64,000 nucleotides of DNA, taken from NCBI RefSeq assembly GCF_015291885.1, contig NZ_CP036186.1:3251001-3315000 (forward strand), in the 5' to 3' direction. The notes beneath the pieces were generated by a model. The model was not told the DNA's origin. It saw only the letters and a list, made by a program, of their open reading frames with translations, and made no database searches. This DNA is from Stutzerimonas stutzeri. Lineage in GTDB: Bacteria > Pseudomonadota > Gammaproteobacteria > Pseudomonadales > Pseudomonadaceae. Below, piece by piece: positions 1 through 8,049 of this stretch. Position 1 is the first letter of the stretch, and the number at the start of each line of letters is the position of its first letter. Made by a program: the position numbers and the translations under genes.

Positions 1-397
1 GCTTGATATGTGCTTCCGCCTGACTGACGGCCTTGCGCAGTTGCGCCACGCTCTCAGCGTAATTATCGGCCTGTTCGCGCTCGGCTAACTGCTCAGCCTC
101 AAGATTGGCAATCTTTGCGGCAACTTCCTTGGCCAACGGCTCGTCTCCGGCCTCGAGCGCTTTCAACGCATACTGCTCGTATTCGCTAATTGCTTTAGCT
201 GCCTTGTTGACACGCTCCGCAGCCAACTTCTGCTTGGCCATTATTTCAGCCAATGCCTCCTTGGCTTTGCGCAATTCGGAATCGGCATCGCGAATTTCCT
301 GATCAAGAATACGCAGCGCTTGGCTATCCACTACCGCCTCGCCCGCCTCATTGACACCACCGCGCAGAGCGGTAAGCAACTTGCTCCATACATTCAT
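1..397 (-). CDS. PspA/IM30 family protein (N-terminal part; runs off the window)
   Basis: Phage-shock-protein A/Vipp1-type coiled-coil protein, expected to bind the inner face of the cytoplasmic membrane. The visible 132 residues start MNVWSKLLTALRGGVNEAGE and continue as a charged heptad-like helix rich in Ala, Glu and Lys, as in this family. A good ribosome site (AAGGAG) lies just before the ATG at 397. The DUF2170 gene ends 19 bases upstream on the same strand, the same pairing as E. coli yjfI-yjfJ, so the two are probably co-transcribed. The C-terminal end is outside the window. Confidence 0.85.
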   Translation of the reverse strand, partial: MNVWSKLLTALRGGVNEAGEAVVDSQALRILDQEIRDADSELRKAKEALAEIMAKQKLAAERVNKAAKAISEYEQYALKALEAGDEPLAKEVAAKIANLEAEQLAEREQADNYAESVAQLRKAVSQAEAHIK

Positions 398-416
398 CTC
401 AGATCTCCTTTAAAGC

Positions 417-1037
417 TCAAACGTCGGCCTTGAGAAAGCCTTCGTACGCCTCGGTAGCCTTGATCACGTTATCGCCAAGCAACTCGATCTCCAGCACCAC
501 ATCCGAAAGCGTGGACGCCGAACTCAATGCACCGAACATGGTGTAGCAAGGCTGACCATCCGGAAGCGACTCGATGCCGACGCACGAAAGCGGAAACAAC
601 TTGTGGGTGCGCAATATCTGCTCATTGAATACGTTCGGATCCTGCACATCCGAAACCGGCCAGAGCAGCGCCTCGACGATGATCTGCTCGCCAATCACCG
701 CGACGTAGATTGGCAAATCACCATACTCACGCATCGTGACGCGCAAACTGGCATCAGCCCCCTCGATCAGCTCGATTGCAATCTGACCGCTTTTGCAGAG
801 CTCAGTGGTTTCAATAGCGTCATGCAACGCCTGGGCGGTCCATAGCTGCGGCATATTCATACCTTCTTCCATTTCACATGAAGCCAGCCCCTGAAGCGGC
901 TGGCGCATTCTCTTCTCCATCGCCGCAAGCCGCGCTGAATGTTCGGGCAAGATCCAAACTTCCTTCTTCACCAATCCCTGATCACGAAGACGTTGGCGGA
1001 AGAGGCGCTGATAATGTGCGGACGATTTCGTTTCCAT
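417..1037 (-). CDS. DUF2170 family protein (YjfI-like)
   Basis: A 206-residue protein of the YjfI/DUF2170 family; molecular role unknown. The N-terminus (METKSSAHYQRLFRQRLRDQ, then a VKKEVWILPEH stretch) is basic and resembles short DNA-binding N-termini; the rest is acidic. I chose the ATG at 1037. The frame stays open further upstream to 1154, but that extension runs through the intergenic repeats and does not look coding. It lies directly upstream of a PspA gene, the arrangement seen in PspA-DUF2170 stress loci. Two direct repeats at 1053-1088 sit just before its start and could be its own operator. Confidence 0.75.
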   Translation of the reverse strand: METKSSAHYQRLFRQRLRDQGLVKKEVWILPEHSARLAAMEKRMRQPLQGLASCEMEEGMNMPQLWTAQALHDAIETTELCKSGQIAIELIEGADASLRVTMREYGDLPIYVAVIGEQIIVEALLWPVSDVQDPNVFNEQILRTHKLFPLSCVGIESLPDGQPCYTMFGALSSASTLSDVVLEIELLGDNVIKATEAYEGFLKADV

Positions 1038-1052
1038 AGCGGCCAAGATAGC

Positions 1053-1088
1053 ATCACATGTAATAAGCACAACAAAATCACATGTAAT
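1053..1088. promoter_or_regulatory. Pair of direct repeats upstream of the DUF2170 gene
   Basis: ATCACATGTAAT occurs at 1053-1064 and again, identically, at 1077-1088. The copies start 24 bp apart, a little over two helical turns. Each contains the palindrome ACATGT. They lie 16-51 bp before the ATG at 1037, where an operator would overlap the promoter or leader. That they are a binding site is inference. Confidence 0.45.
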
Positions 1089-1229
1089 TTTCGCGAAACG
1101 TGACGCAATGCGTAAGCCATACCCTGCTGAAGGACGGCACGACCCTTCGAGCATTGTCGCTCAGCCCCCTATCTAATGCCGCCAACTACCACACGCACTG
1201 GTAAATACACGAGGCGACGAACGATCTTT

Positions 1230-1248
1230 GACAATTATTCTCATTCTG
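1230..1248 (+). promoter_or_regulatory. Probable Fur box upstream of bfd
   Basis: GACAATTATTCTCATTCTG matches 13 of 19 positions of the classical Fur box (GATAATGATAATCATTATC). It lies about 40 bp before the bfd start. bfd is a known iron-repressed gene in Pseudomonas, so the position fits. Confidence 0.6.
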
Positions 1249-1289
1249 ATTAGCATCGCTACCAACAACGAACTTAACGGGTAGTGCTC

Positions 1290-1508
1290 ATGTACGTCTG
1301 CCTTTGCCAGGGTGTAACCGACGGCCAGATTCGCGATGCCATTTACGAAGGCTGTTGCAGCTACCGTGAAGTGCGTGAATCGACAGGCGTCGCCAGCCAG
1401 TGCGGCAAATGCGCCTGCGTTGCCAAACAGGTCGTTCGCGAGACGCTCAGCAACGTACAGAATGCGCAGGCATCCCTCGCCTACCCTGCGAGTTTCGTTC
1501 AGGCTTAG
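1290..1508 (+). CDS. bfd: Bacterioferritin-associated ferredoxin
   Basis: Small [2Fe-2S] ferredoxin that docks on bacterioferritin and passes electrons through its heme to reduce and release stored iron. The 72-residue product starts MYVCLCQGVTDGQI. The four cluster cysteines are in the family positions (Cys4, Cys6, Cys38, Cys41). The ATG at 1290 is preferred over an in-frame GTG at 1284 because the family begins MYVCLCQ. bfrB follows on the same strand after a terminator, as in other Pseudomonas. The upstream Fur box predicts expression under iron limitation. Confidence 0.95.
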   Translation: MYVCLCQGVTDGQIRDAIYEGCCSYREVRESTGVASQCGKCACVAKQVVRETLSNVQNAQASLAYPASFVQA

Positions 1509-1523
1509 CAGACTGAAGCCGTA

Positions 1524-1550
1524 AAGCCGGGCCATGCCCGGCTTTTTTTT
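1524..1550 (+). terminator. Rho-independent terminator after bfd
   Basis: The inverted repeat AAGCCGGGC-CAT-GCCCGGCTT is followed by an uninterrupted T run ending at 1550. Confidence 0.9.
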
Positions 1551-1700
1551 GCCTGCAAATCAGTCAGTTGCCGACATTGATGCGGAACGCAACCATTCTC
1601 GCTAGGTTTTAGCTTTTGCATTCAATGACTTAGGTTTGACAGGCTGCCCTGCCGTGGCCAGACTGCTTCCATTCCCCACCGCTTCAGGCAGGCTAATTAC

Positions 1701-2171
1701 ATGAAAGGCGACAAGCTGGTCATTCAGCACCTCAACAAGATTCTCGGCAACGAACTGGTAGCCATCAACCAGTACTTCCTGCACGCGCGCATGTATGAGG
1801 ACTGGGGTCTCGGCAAGCTCGGCAAGCATGAATACGAAGAATCCATCGACGAGATGAAGCATGCGGACAAGCTGATCAAGCGCATCCTGTTCCTGGAAGG
1901 CCTGCCTAATCTGCAGGACCTGAGCAAACTGCTGATCGGCGAGAACACCCGCGAGATGCTCGAGTGCGACCTGAAGCTGGAACAGGGCGGCATACAGGAC
2001 CTGAAAGTTGCCATCGCCTATTGCGAGAGCGTCGGCGACTACGGCAGCCGGGAACTACTGGAGGACATCCTCGAATCCGAGGAAGAGCACATCGACTGGC
2101 TGGAGACGCAGCTAAGCCTGATCGACAAGGTTGGAATGGAAAACTATCTGCAATCGCAGATGGACGACTGA
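1701..2171 (+). CDS. bfrB: Bacterioferritin (BfrB type)
   Basis: Heme-containing 24-subunit iron-storage protein of 156 residues. All ferroxidase ligands are present: Glu18, Glu51, His54, Glu94, Glu127 and His130. The heme ligand Met52 is present too. The start [20 protein letters not shown] is the standard one, although the ribosome site before it is weak. It lies 192 bases after bfd, separated by a terminator, so it probably has its own promoter; TTGACA at 1636-1641 is a possible -35. Its partner Bfd mobilises the stored iron. Confidence 0.95.
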   Translation: MKGDKLVIQHLNKILGNELVAINQYFLHARMYEDWGLGKLGKHEYEESIDEMKHADKLIKRILFLEGLPNLQDLSKLLIGENTREMLECDLKLEQGGIQDLKVAIAYCESVGDYGSRELLEDILESEEEHIDWLETQLSLIDKVGMENYLQSQMDD

Positions 2172-2190
2172 CTCAGTCGAACACCCCGAT

Positions 2191-2223
2191 AAAAAAAGCC
2201 CCGATCCAGTCGGGGCTTTTTTG
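2191..2223. terminator. Bidirectional terminator between bfrB and the FKBP gene
   Basis: The hairpin AGCCCCGA-TCCAG-TCGGGGCT has a run of A on the left and T on the right. It can therefore end both the bfrB transcript (+) and the convergent FKBP transcript (-). Confidence 0.85.
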
Positions 2224-2241
2224 TTCCAGCAGCGAAAACGC

Positions 2242-2988
2242 TTACTGCTCTACCGCTTCGGCTGGCTGCTCGGCTGCGGGCTGTTCAGCTCCGTCACCCT
2301 TGATACCCAGCAGCTCGAGGTCGAAGACCAGCACCGAATTGGCCGGAATCAGGGGACTAGGGCTCTGTTCGCCATAGGCCAGCTCGCTAGGAATGTAGAG
2401 TTTGTACTTCTCGCCTACATGCATCAGCTGCAGACCTTCGACCCAACCAGGAATCACTCCACCAACCGGCAAGTCAATCGGGCTGCCACGCTTGATTGAG
2501 CTGTCGAAGACGGTGCCGTCGGTCAGACTGCCCTCGTAATGCACGGTAACCACGTCGTTCTCGGTCGGCTGGCGGCCTTCGGCCGATTTGACGACCTCGT
2601 ACTGCAGCCCTGACTCGGTGGTCTTCACGCCGTCACGCTTGGCGTTGTCTTCCAGAAACTTCTTGCCCGACTCGACCGCTTTGGCGTTCATCTCGACCAT
2701 GCGCTCCTCGGCGCGCGTCTGCAGGAACGTGAACGCTTCCATCAGCTGCTCATCGGTAAGCTGTTGCTCCTTGTTACCGATGGCGTCCTCGATGCCCTGC
2801 GCCACAGCCTGGGAATCGAGATCATCCATACCCTCCTGCGCGAGGCTCTTGCCCATGTTCAGTCCGATGCCGTAAGACGCTTTTTGCGCCGGAGTGTCGA
2901 GCTTGACACTGGTCTGCGAGTCGCAGCCGGCCAGTACCAGGCCAACCAGGGCAACTGCAGGTGCCAAACGATGATGTCTCAGTCTCAT
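2242..2988 (-). CDS. FKBP-type peptidyl-prolyl cis-trans isomerase, lipoprotein
   Basis: Mip/FkpA/FklB-type folding catalyst for envelope proteins, 248 residues. A signal peptide ends in the lipobox LVLAGC (Cys22). It is followed by the FKBP_N dimerisation region (about residues 30-130, helical, with the ASYGIGLNMGKSLAQ motif). A C-terminal FKBP domain spans about 140-230 and contains VTVHYEGSLTDGTVFDSS, a GWVEGL stretch and the IPANSVLVFDLELL end. The Ala/Glu/Gln-rich tail is short and probably disordered. It is convergent with bfrB across a shared terminator and is monocistronic. Confidence 0.9.
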   Translation of the reverse strand: MRLRHHRLAPAVALVGLVLAGCDSQTSVKLDTPAQKASYGIGLNMGKSLAQEGMDDLDSQAVAQGIEDAIGNKEQQLTDEQLMEAFTFLQTRAEERMVEMNAKAVESGKKFLEDNAKRDGVKTTESGLQYEVVKSAEGRQPTENDVVTVHYEGSLTDGTVFDSSIKRGSPIDLPVGGVIPGWVEGLQLMHVGEKYKLYIPSELAYGEQSPSPLIPANSVLVFDLELLGIKGDGAEQPAAEQPAEAVEQ

Positions 2989-3186
2989 GCTGTTTCCTTA
3001 ATTACGCTGTTGGGCATATCGAAAAACGGATGACCGAGCTTAGCAGCGCATCCAGACACTGGCTACCGCGCACCCCAGGCTAGGACCGTAAAGAGAATGC
3101 AAAGAAGGACGCGCATAACATTTCGCTATCGATAGGCATCGACCAGCAATGCGGCAGCCCTTTACGGAGCCTGCAAAAACGCAGGC

Positions 3187-3217
3187 AAAAAAAAACGGCC
3201 TAGAAGGCCGTTTCTTT
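3187..3217 (-). terminator. Terminator of the tRNA-Val/tRNA-Asp transcript
   Basis: An AACGGCC-TAGA-AGGCCGTT hairpin, preceded on the + strand by a run of A (so T on the minus strand), lies just beyond the tRNA-Asp 3' end. Confidence 0.75.
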
Positions 3218-3256
3218 CGTTGCTCCAGGGCGTTCAGTGGACCCATGAAGCGAATA

Positions 3257-3333
3257 TGGCGCAGCGGACGGGACTCGAACCCGCGACCCCCGGCGTGACA
3301 GGCCGGTATTCTAACCGACTGAACTACCGCTGC
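3257..3333 (-). tRNA. tRNA-Asp (GTC)
   Basis: A 77-nt cloverleaf with encoded CCA (TGG at 3257-3259), a GTTCGAGTC T-arm and anticodon GTC between CCT and ACG. The acceptor stem is GCAGCGG/CCGCTGC with discriminator G73. Its second pair is C2-G71, unlike the G2-C71 pair of E. coli tRNA-Asp. It lies 13 nt downstream of tRNA-Val in the same transcript. Confidence 0.97.
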
Positions 3334-3346
3334 GCTAAACCTCGAG

Positions 3347-3422
3347 TGGTGGGTGATGACGGGATCGAACCGCCGACCCTCTGCTTGTAAGGCAGATGCT
3401 CTCCCAGCTGAGCTAATCACCC
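3347..3422 (-). tRNA. tRNA-Val (TAC)
   Basis: A 76-nt cloverleaf with encoded CCA, acceptor stem GGGTGAT/ATCACCC, T-arm GGTTCGATCCC and anticodon TAC within CTTACAA. It is the first gene of a two-tRNA transcript with tRNA-Asp. Confidence 0.97.
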
Positions 3423-3444
3423 GTTTGCTCTCGAAGTGGGGCGC

Positions 3445-3473
3445 ATTCTAGAGAGGGTTCCCGACCTTGGCAA
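3445..3473 (-). promoter_or_regulatory. Sigma-70-type promoter of the tRNA-Val/Asp operon
   Basis: On the minus strand, TTGCCA (-35) and TAGAAT (-10) are 17 bp apart. The -10 box ends about 22 bp before the tRNA-Val 5' end and is followed by a GCGCCCC discriminator, typical of stable-RNA promoters. Confidence 0.7.
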
Positions 3474-3636
3474 CCCCCTTTCGAAAAAAAAATTGCAGAA
3501 GTTCCAAAGACTTAGGAAAACCCTGGTTTACCAGCCATTTTTTCACCTCCGTAGTGCATTAACCTCCCGCAGGGTTGGCCTGGGCTAGCCAGGCAGGAAT
3601 AATGCACCCCTTTGCTTTCCGGAGATCTACCCCGCC

Positions 3637-4557
3637 ATGTGGTTTCGTAACCTGCTCGTTTACCGTCTCACCCAGAACGTCGCCCTAGATGCCGAGACAC
3701 TCGAAGCTGCACTGGCCGCCAAACCTGCCCGTCCCTGCGCCAGCCAGGAGCTGAGTACCTACGGCTTCGTCGCGCCCTTCGGCAAGGGCGAAGACGCCCC
3801 GCTGGTGCACGTCAGCCAGGGATTCTTGCTGATTGCCACGCGCAAGGAAGAACGCATTCTTCCGGGCAGCGTGGTCAAGGATGCGCTGAAGGAAAAGGTC
3901 GACGAGATCGAAGCCGAGCAGATGCGCAAGGTCTACAAGAAGGAGCGCGACCAGATAAAGGACGAGATTATCCAGGCCTTCCTGCCGCGTGCCTTCATTC
4001 GCAAATCCGGCACTTTTGCAGCAATCGACGCCGAGCGCGGTCTGATCCTGGTGAACTCGGCCAGCGCGAAGAAAGCTGAGGACCTGCTGTCCACCCTGCG
4101 CGAAGCCATCGGCTCGCTGCCGGTGCGCCCGCTGACAGTGAAGATTGCGCCAAGCGCCACCCTGACCGATTGGGTCAAGACGCAGAAGTCCGCAGACGAC
4201 TTCTTCGTGCTCGACGAATGCGAGCTGCGCGATACCCACGAGGACGGCGGCGTGGTGCGCTGCAAGCGCCAGGACCTGACCAGCGACGAGATCCAGCAGC
4301 ATATGGAAGCCGGCAAGCAGGTCACCCAGCTGTCGCTGGCCTGGCAGGACAAGCTGTCCTTCGTGCTGGACGACAAGCTGATCATCAAGCGCCTGCGCTT
4401 CGAGGAGCTGCTGCAGGACCAGGCCGAGCAGGACGGTGGTGAAGACGCCCTTGCCCAGCAGGACGCCAGTTTCCTGCTGATGATGATGACCTTCCGCGAG
4501 TTCCTGCCTGCGCTGTTCGAAGCGTTTGGTGGCGAAGAAGTCCCCCAGGGCCTTTGA
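3637..4557 (+). CDS. rdgC: Recombination-associated protein RdgC
   Basis: Ring-shaped, nonspecific DNA-binding protein that restrains RecA. The product has 306 residues, the usual family length, and begins [13 protein letters not shown], the conserved RdgC start. Other family stretches include GFVAPFG near residue 45 and the C-terminal [20 protein letters not shown]. The ATG at 3637 follows a GGAG site. It is a single gene, convergent with the transporter gene across a short hairpin. Confidence 0.95.
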   Translation: MWFRNLLVYRLTQNVALDAETLEAALAAKPARPCASQELSTYGFVAPFGKGEDAPLVHVSQGFLLIATRKEERILPGSVVKDALKEKVDEIEAEQMRKVYKKERDQIKDEIIQAFLPRAFIRKSGTFAAIDAERGLILVNSASAKKAEDLLSTLREAIGSLPVRPLTVKIAPSATLTDWVKTQKSADDFFVLDECELRDTHEDGGVVRCKRQDLTSDEIQQHMEAGKQVTQLSLAWQDKLSFVLDDKLIIKRLRFEELLQDQAEQDGGEDALAQQDASFLLMMMTFREFLPALFEAFGGEEVPQGL

Positions 4558-4566
4558 CACCCACTC

Positions 4567-4586
4567 GGGGCGCTGATCGGCGCCCC
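4567..4586. terminator. Hairpin between convergent rdgC and the MFS gene
   Basis: GGGGCGC-TGATCG-GCGCCCC forms a strong GC stem in the 36-bp gap between the two stop codons. It has no long T tract on either side, so termination is plausible but not certain. Confidence 0.45.
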
Positions 4587-4593
4587 GCTCCCC

Positions 4594-6006
4594 TCAACGC
4601 ACCTTCAGCTGCAACGCCAGCGCCCCGCCCAATCGCTCCCCCAGCGACCAGACCAGAAAACGTTCGATGAACTCCGGCGCGTCGATGAACAGCGCCCCGC
4701 AGACCAACACGCTGAGCAACGAAACAGTCAGAAAAAGCTGCGGTATCGAGAGCTTCAGCAGCACCAGCAGGACAATTGCAATGATCGCCGACGCGACCAT
4801 GAACAGCGCATTGAGAATGTTGTTCGCGGCCACCACTCGCGAGCGCTCGTGAACCACACTGCGTGACTGGATCAGGGCATACAGCGGGACGATGTACAGC
4901 CCGCCGAAAATCCCCAGCCCGAGGATATCCATCAGCACCCACCAGGAAGAAGGCTCGCCGAGCAGCGTAAGCCAGTTGACCGTACCCACAGGCTCCACGT
5001 GGCCGCTCGCATGCCACCACAACAGTACTCCGCACAGGCTCAGGCCAATGGCTCCGAACGGGACCAGGCCGATCTCCACATGATGCCGCGACAATCGCTC
5101 GCATAGCAGCGATCCCAGCGCAATGCCGACCGAGAACAGTGTCAGAATCAACGTCACAACGCTTTCATCGCCGCCGAGATAGTCCTTGGCAAACGCCGGG
5201 ATCTGCGTCAGATAGGTCGCACCGAGAAACCAGAACCAGGAATTACCCAGCATGGCCCGCGACACGGCCCGCTGCTGTCCGAGCCCCAGCCGCAGAATGC
5301 GCCATGACTGACGCAGCACGCGCCAATCCATATGCAGGGTCGGCAGCGCTGCCGTACCGGCTGGAATGGCCAGACTGGCGAGATAACCGATCAGCGCGAT
5401 CAGCACCACGCTGATCGCCACCAGCTCGGCGTAGCCCTCGCTCGCCATCAACACACCCGCACCGATGGTGCCGCCAAGAATCGCCAGGAACGTTCCCATC
5501 TCCACCAGCGCATTGCCTCCCACCAGCTCATCCTCGGCGAGCTGCTGCGGCAGGATCGAGTACTTGACCGGACCAAACAGCGCCGACTGGGTGCCCATGC
5601 AGAACAGCACCGCAAGCAATACCGGCAGGTTGCCGAGCAGCATCCCGACAGCCCCAGCGAGCATGATCAGGATCTCGGCGAACTTGATCCGACGAATCAA
5701 CCAGGCCTTCTCGAAGCGCTCGCCGAACTGGCCACCCAGCGCGGAGAACAGAAAGAACGGCAGGATGAACAGCAGAGCACAAAGATTAATCAGCAAGCTC
5801 TTGTCGGCGGCAGTACCGAGCTTGAACAGGATCGCCAGGATCAGCGCCTGCTTGAACACGTTGTCGTTGAATGCACCGAGCAGCTGTGTGCAGAAGAAAG
5901 GCAGGAAGCGACGCTTGCCGAGCAGGCGAAACTGCGAATGCGAAGCTGTCGGCCCGTCAACTGGCGCAGGCCTCGCCGAGCTAGCCCTGGTTGATTCCTG
6001 ATTCAT
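4594..6006 (-). CDS. MFS transporter, LplT-like
   Basis: A 470-residue membrane protein with about 12 predicted membrane helices. The family stretch FLPFFCTQLLGAFNDNVFKQ lies near residue 37 and matches the start of lysophospholipid transporter LplT and related carriers. The ATG at 6006 overlaps the azlD stop by 4 bases (ATGA), so translation is coupled to azlD. The frame remains open further upstream, but that extension lies inside azlD. The substrate cannot be fixed from sequence; no acyltransferase domain is fused or adjacent. Confidence 0.8.
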   Translation of the reverse strand: MNQESTRASSARPAPVDGPTASHSQFRLLGKRRFLPFFCTQLLGAFNDNVFKQALILAILFKLGTAADKSLLINLCALLFILPFFLFSALGGQFGERFEKAWLIRRIKFAEILIMLAGAVGMLLGNLPVLLAVLFCMGTQSALFGPVKYSILPQQLAEDELVGGNALVEMGTFLAILGGTIGAGVLMASEGYAELVAISVVLIALIGYLASLAIPAGTAALPTLHMDWRVLRQSWRILRLGLGQQRAVSRAMLGNSWFWFLGATYLTQIPAFAKDYLGGDESVVTLILTLFSVGIALGSLLCERLSRHHVEIGLVPFGAIGLSLCGVLLWWHASGHVEPVGTVNWLTLLGEPSSWWVLMDILGLGIFGGLYIVPLYALIQSRSVVHERSRVVAANNILNALFMVASAIIAIVLLVLLKLSIPQLFLTVSLLSVLVCGALFIDAPEFIERFLVWSLGERLGGALALQLKVR

Positions 6007-6329
6007 ATCGGCAACTGCCCGAAAGCCCAGCGCAGCAGAAAAAAGCTCAGCAGACCGCCAGCGATAGTAGCCAGCAGGTTGCGGGTAAACGCGGCTATGA
6101 GGATCGCCAACAGCCCCGCGAGCAGATAGGCATTGTCCGGACGCAACGCCCACTGCCCTTCCGGCATCAACATTCCTGGCACCACGATGGCAGTCAGCAC
6201 GGCAACCGGCACGTAATGCAAGGCCTGCTCGACGGCGCGAGGGAAGCTCAGATTGGGCCAAGCGAAGAAGCTGTAGCGAATCACGAAGGTGATTGCGAGC
6301 ATGCCGAAGATCAGCAACCAGGTACTCAT
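6003..6329 (-). CDS. azlD: AzlD family branched-chain amino-acid exporter small subunit
   Basis: A 108-residue hydrophobic protein with about four membrane helices, starting [20 protein letters not shown]. It is the small partner of AzlC in the LIV-E type branched-chain amino-acid exporter. The ATG at 6329 overlaps the azlC stop by 4 bases, and its own stop overlaps the downstream transporter start by 4 bases. azlC, azlD and the MFS gene therefore form one tightly coupled operon. Confidence 0.88.
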   Translation of the reverse strand: MSTWLLIFGMLAITFVIRYSFFAWPNLSFPRAVEQALHYVPVAVLTAIVVPGMLMPEGQWALRPDNAYLLAGLLAILIAAFTRNLLATIAGGLLSFFLLRWAFGQLPI

Positions 6330-7042
6330 AGCGCCCCCTGCAAGCGAGCCGCAGCTTCGGCTCGGCGCTCGAGCCATACGCCAACGACGATACCGGCCAT
6401 GGCCGCGGCGATCAGACCGAGCTTGTAGGGAAACTCCCATGTCATCAGGGCCACTGCACCCGCGACCAGCGCAGAGGCCACCTGCGGGTAGGTGCGCATC
6501 ATCGGCACGGCGATACCAATGAACGTGGCAATCATGGCGAAGTCCAGACCCCAGCTGGCGATATCTGGAACGGCCTGACCGAAGGCTACACCCGCCAAAG
6601 TCGATAGCTGCCAGTTGATGTACATGGTCAGTGCGGCTCCGAGAAAGAACCAATGCTTGTGCGGCGAATCATCATCACGCGCGTAGCGATTCTGCACGAC
6701 GGCGAACGCTTCGTCTGTCAGCAAGAATGCCAACGGCGCACGCCAGCGGCCGGGCAAACGGCGAACGAATGGCTGCAGCGCGGCGCTGTACAACGCATGC
6801 CGCAGGTTGACCACGAAGGTAGTCAACAGCACCACTGCCGCCCCTACGCCACCAGTGATCAGGGTGACCGCAATGAACTGCGCGGAACCGGCGAAGACCA
6901 AGATGGACATGCCCATGGTTTGCCAACCGGACAACCCCGCACCGACCGCTAACGTACCGAAGATGACGCCGAATGGAATCGCGCCGAGGATCAACGGCAG
7001 AATGTCACGGCAACCGTGGATGAACTCTTGCGAGCGAGACAT
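6326..7042 (-). CDS. azlC: AzlC family branched-chain amino-acid exporter large subunit
   Basis: A 238-residue inner-membrane protein. It begins [20 protein letters not shown], followed by [18 protein letters not shown] and FAGSAQF, characteristic of AzlC. The ATG at 7042 follows an AGGAG site at good distance; the frame is open to 7150 but lacks such a site. It is first gene of the azlC-azlD-transporter operon. Export of branched-chain amino acids is inferred from the family. Confidence 0.9.
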   Translation of the reverse strand: MSRSQEFIHGCRDILPLILGAIPFGVIFGTLAVGAGLSGWQTMGMSILVFAGSAQFIAVTLITGGVGAAVVLLTTFVVNLRHALYSAALQPFVRRLPGRWRAPLAFLLTDEAFAVVQNRYARDDDSPHKHWFFLGAALTMYINWQLSTLAGVAFGQAVPDIASWGLDFAMIATFIGIAVPMMRTYPQVASALVAGAVALMTWEFPYKLGLIAAAMAGIVVGVWLERRAEAAARLQGAL

Positions 7043-7210
7043 CGGAACTCCTGATAACCATAATCGCGACGAGCCATCTCCCGCACCACGCAAAGAGCGG
7101 CAGCGTAGCGACGAGCAGGCGTCAGATAAAACGAACGGGATGTGCGGCAAAGCACCACACGATAACCGAAGTCAGGCCTTCAGGCGATGTAGCGCGGACC
7201 GCGCCGACAT

Positions 7211-7771
7211 TCACTCGGCGGCGAGCAGCTGCCTGACCTGTGGCCAGTCTTGATCGGTGATGCTGTAGAGCACCGTGTCGTCGAGACGGCCGTCCGCCAA
7301 GCGGCGGTGATTGCGCAGCACACCTTCACGCAGCGCACCGAGCTTTTCAATTGCCCGCTGTGAGCGCAGATTGCTGGCCGCTGTCTTGAGCTGCAGCCGC
7401 ACTAGCCGCCACTCTTCGAATGCATGGCGCAACAGCAGAAACTTCATCGAAGCGTTCAGGCCCGTGCCATGCTCCGCTTGATCCAGCCAGGTCCAGCCCA
7501 GCTCGGCGGCCGGAAGGCTGGTAACGAAATCAGAAAAACGCGTGGTACCGATCACCCGCTCAGCCATTCGCACGGTGAAGACTACCGCTCGGCCCTCGCG
7601 CTGGTCTGCCAGGGCATGGCGATACCAGTCGGGGCGCAATGGCCCGTTCATATATGTGAGCTCACCGCGGTTCCGCTCCGCCAACGCAGCCAGCTCCGGA
7701 ATATCCGCCTCCATCAGCGGCTCCAGGCGCAGCGCTCCGCGTTGCAGGGTTACCGGATGCGGGGTCAGCAT
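7211..7771 (-). CDS. GNAT family N-acetyltransferase (RimJ/RimL type)
   Basis: A 186-residue acetyl-CoA-dependent acetyltransferase. The fold is read from the N-terminal LEPLMEADIPELAAL helix, the VIGTTRF and GWTWLDQAEHGTGLNASMK strands, and the IEKLGALREGVLRNHRR segment near residue 150 common to RimJ/RimL-like enzymes. AGGAG precedes the ATG at 7771. It is divergent from mxtR. The acceptor, a protein N-terminus or a small amine, cannot be told. Confidence 0.85.
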   Translation of the reverse strand: MLTPHPVTLQRGALRLEPLMEADIPELAALAERNRGELTYMNGPLRPDWYRHALADQREGRAVVFTVRMAERVIGTTRFSDFVTSLPAAELGWTWLDQAEHGTGLNASMKFLLLRHAFEEWRLVRLQLKTAASNLRSQRAIEKLGALREGVLRNHRRLADGRLDDTVLYSITDQDWPQVRQLLAAE

Positions 7772-8049
7772 GACATTCTCCTGTTGTTGCCTACGAGCGT
7801 GCGGGCGGTTCCCCGACAGTAACCCATGGCGTAAAAAACGCGGCATTACACGGACGGCCGGCGATCTGCTGCCAGGCCCGAGCTAGACACATGCGACCTT
7901 GGTCGCAACCCCACACACGGGGCGCACCATTACTGCGAAACTTCGCGAATTCAGCATATTAACGAGTTGCCAGGGCTGATTAAATTCGACACCCCTTCCC
8001 GGCCAGTCGAAGCCGACCAGGCACTTCTTCTTCGCTTTATGGAGTTTGC

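Noticed and set aside
3257..3333. Unusual C2-G71 pair in tRNA-Asp as a novelty
   Set aside because: It differs from E. coli, but I believe Pseudomonas tRNA-Asp commonly has this stem, so it is probably normal for the genus.
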